Source: Pseudomonadota bacterium
GTDB lineage: Bacteria > Pseudomonadota > Gammaproteobacteria > Burkholderiales > Burkholderiaceae_C
Assembly: GCA_023415035.1 (NCBI GenBank)
Contig: JAEZLX010000208.1
Location: 1 to 25,335 of the forward strand
Length of the DNA: 25,335 nucleotides
Direction: 5' to 3'
Made by a program: the position numbers and the translations under genes. The notes under the pieces are model-generated. The model was not told where the DNA came from. It searched no databases and saw only the letters and a list, made by a program, of their open reading frames with translations. Numbering within the stretch: position 1 is the first letter of the stretch; each line of letters begins with the position of its first letter. Positions 24,712-25,335 of the stretch are shown here, in pieces.

Positions 24712-24733
24712 GGGTCGGCCTGGCGGCCGGCCC
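24712..24733 (+). terminator. Stem-loop between the binding protein and ATPase genes
   Basis: GGGTCGGCC (24712-24720) pairs with GGCCGGCCC (24725-24733) over nine positions with one G-U pair and a TGGC loop, followed by only CTTTCC. It ends just before the ATPase Shine-Dalgarno. It may act as a partial terminator or protect the upstream mRNA 3' end, giving more binding protein than ATPase. Confidence 0.5.
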
Positions 24734-24749
24734 CTTTCCAGGAAATCCC

Positions 24750-25335
24750 ATGCAAGTATCCCAGGCCGACAGCGCCGAACGGCCATTCGTCGATTTCGAC
24801 CAGGTCTGGCTCGCCTACAACGATGAGCTGCTGGCCAAGAACATCTTCGCGGTCGAGGACATCAGCCTGAAGGTGCGCCAGGGCGAGTTCATTGCCATCG
24901 TCGGCCCCTCGGGCTGCGGCAAGTCGACCTTCATGAAGCTGACCACGGGCCTGCGCATGCCCAGCATGGGCAAGATCCGGGTCGACGGCCAGCCGGTCAC
25001 CGGCCCGCTCAAGATATCGGGTATGGCCTTCCAGTCGCCCTCGCTGCTGCCGTGGCGCACGACGCTGGACAACGTGCTGCTGCCGCTGGAGATCGTCGAG
25101 CCCTACCGCAGCCAGTTCAAGGACCGGCGCAAAGAGTTCGAGGAACGTGCGCTCAAGCTGCTGGAAAGCGTGGGCCTGGGCGGCATGGACAAGAAGTACC
25201 CGTGGGAGCTTTCCGGCGGCATGCAGCAGCGCGCCAGCATCTGCCGCGCGCTGATCCACGAGCCGAAGATGCTGCTGCTGGACGAGCCTTTCGGCGCGCT
25301 CGACGCGTTCACCCGTGAGGAGCTGTGGTGCACGC
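24750..25335 (+). CDS. ABC transporter ATP-binding protein (NitT/TauT type), 3' end missing
   Basis: The first 195 residues of an importer ATPase are present; the frame stays open to the right edge. Motifs in order: Walker A GPSGCGKST (52-60), Q-loop Gln95 in FQSPSLLPWR, signature LSGGMQQR (154-161), Walker B LLLDEP (175-180) and D-loop ALD (183-185). Family members are about 260 residues, so roughly the last quarter, including the switch His, is outside the window. PWRTTLDNVLLPLE is typical of SsuB/TauB/NrtD-like ATPases. AGGA lies six bases before the ATG at 24750. A permease gene is expected downstream. It serves the binding protein encoded just upstream. Confidence 0.93.
   Translation, partial: MQVSQADSAERPFVDFDQVWLAYNDELLAKNIFAVEDISLKVRQGEFIAIVGPSGCGKSTFMKLTTGLRMPSMGKIRVDGQPVTGPLKISGMAFQSPSLLPWRTTLDNVLLPLEIVEPYRSQFKDRRKEFEERALKLLESVGLGGMDKKYPWELSGGMQQRASICRALIHEPKMLLLDEPFGALDAFTREELWCT

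Overview
The window is GC-rich, densely coded bacterial DNA with no RNA genes, CRISPR array or intact insertion sequence that I can recognise. Gene content and order (pmbA diverging from yjgA/darP, then mog; cysE-trmJ diverging from suhB; rpsU followed by a GatB/YqeY protein; a UraD-AllC fusion with PuuE under a GntR/FCD regulator) point to a betaproteobacterium of the order Burkholderiales. The family cannot be fixed from this sequence.

Layout. Bases 1-9019 are mostly housekeeping genes: the end of a uroporphyrinogen-III C-methyltransferase (siroheme synthesis), a BaiN/HI0933-like flavoprotein, ribosomal protein bS21, a YqeY-like protein, PmbA (minus), then YjgA/DarP, Mog and SlyD, CysE and TrmJ (minus), and SuhB. 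Bases 9053-12334 (minus) encode a large soluble sensor histidine kinase with five PAS domains and one GAF domain and no partner regulator beside it. Bases 12527-17668 are a ureide (purine-degradation) cluster: uraH on the minus strand, diverging from a gntR-puuE-uraD/allC-M20 hydrolase operon. The NADP malic enzyme maeB follows (17737-20028). Bases 20042-23149 hold three genes of glycan-related or unknown function with visibly lower GC. After about 500 bases with no supported gene come a NitT/TauT-type substrate-binding protein and the start of its ATPase, which runs off the right edge.

How the genes fit together. UraH, UraD, PuuE and AllC catalyse consecutive steps from 5-hydroxyisourate to the ureidoglycine/ureidoglycolate level. 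Urate oxidase and a recognisable ureidoglycolate enzyme are not in the window. The strongest regulatory observation is that the 12-mer AAACTGTATACA, which contains the perfect dyad TGTATACA, occurs in the uraH/gntR divergent promoter region and again about 110 bases upstream of the ABC transporter start, more than 10 kb away. I infer that the GntR protein controls both and that the transporter imports a purine-derived or ureide compound. The M20-family protein at the end of the operon keeps the overall fold signatures but lacks several canonical metal ligands, so its activity is open; it is a candidate for an unassigned step. A second theme is that several genes (baiN, pmbA, cysE, trmJ) lack a Shine-Dalgarno sequence and have a -10-like hexamer 7-10 bases before the start codon, which suggests leaderless transcripts.
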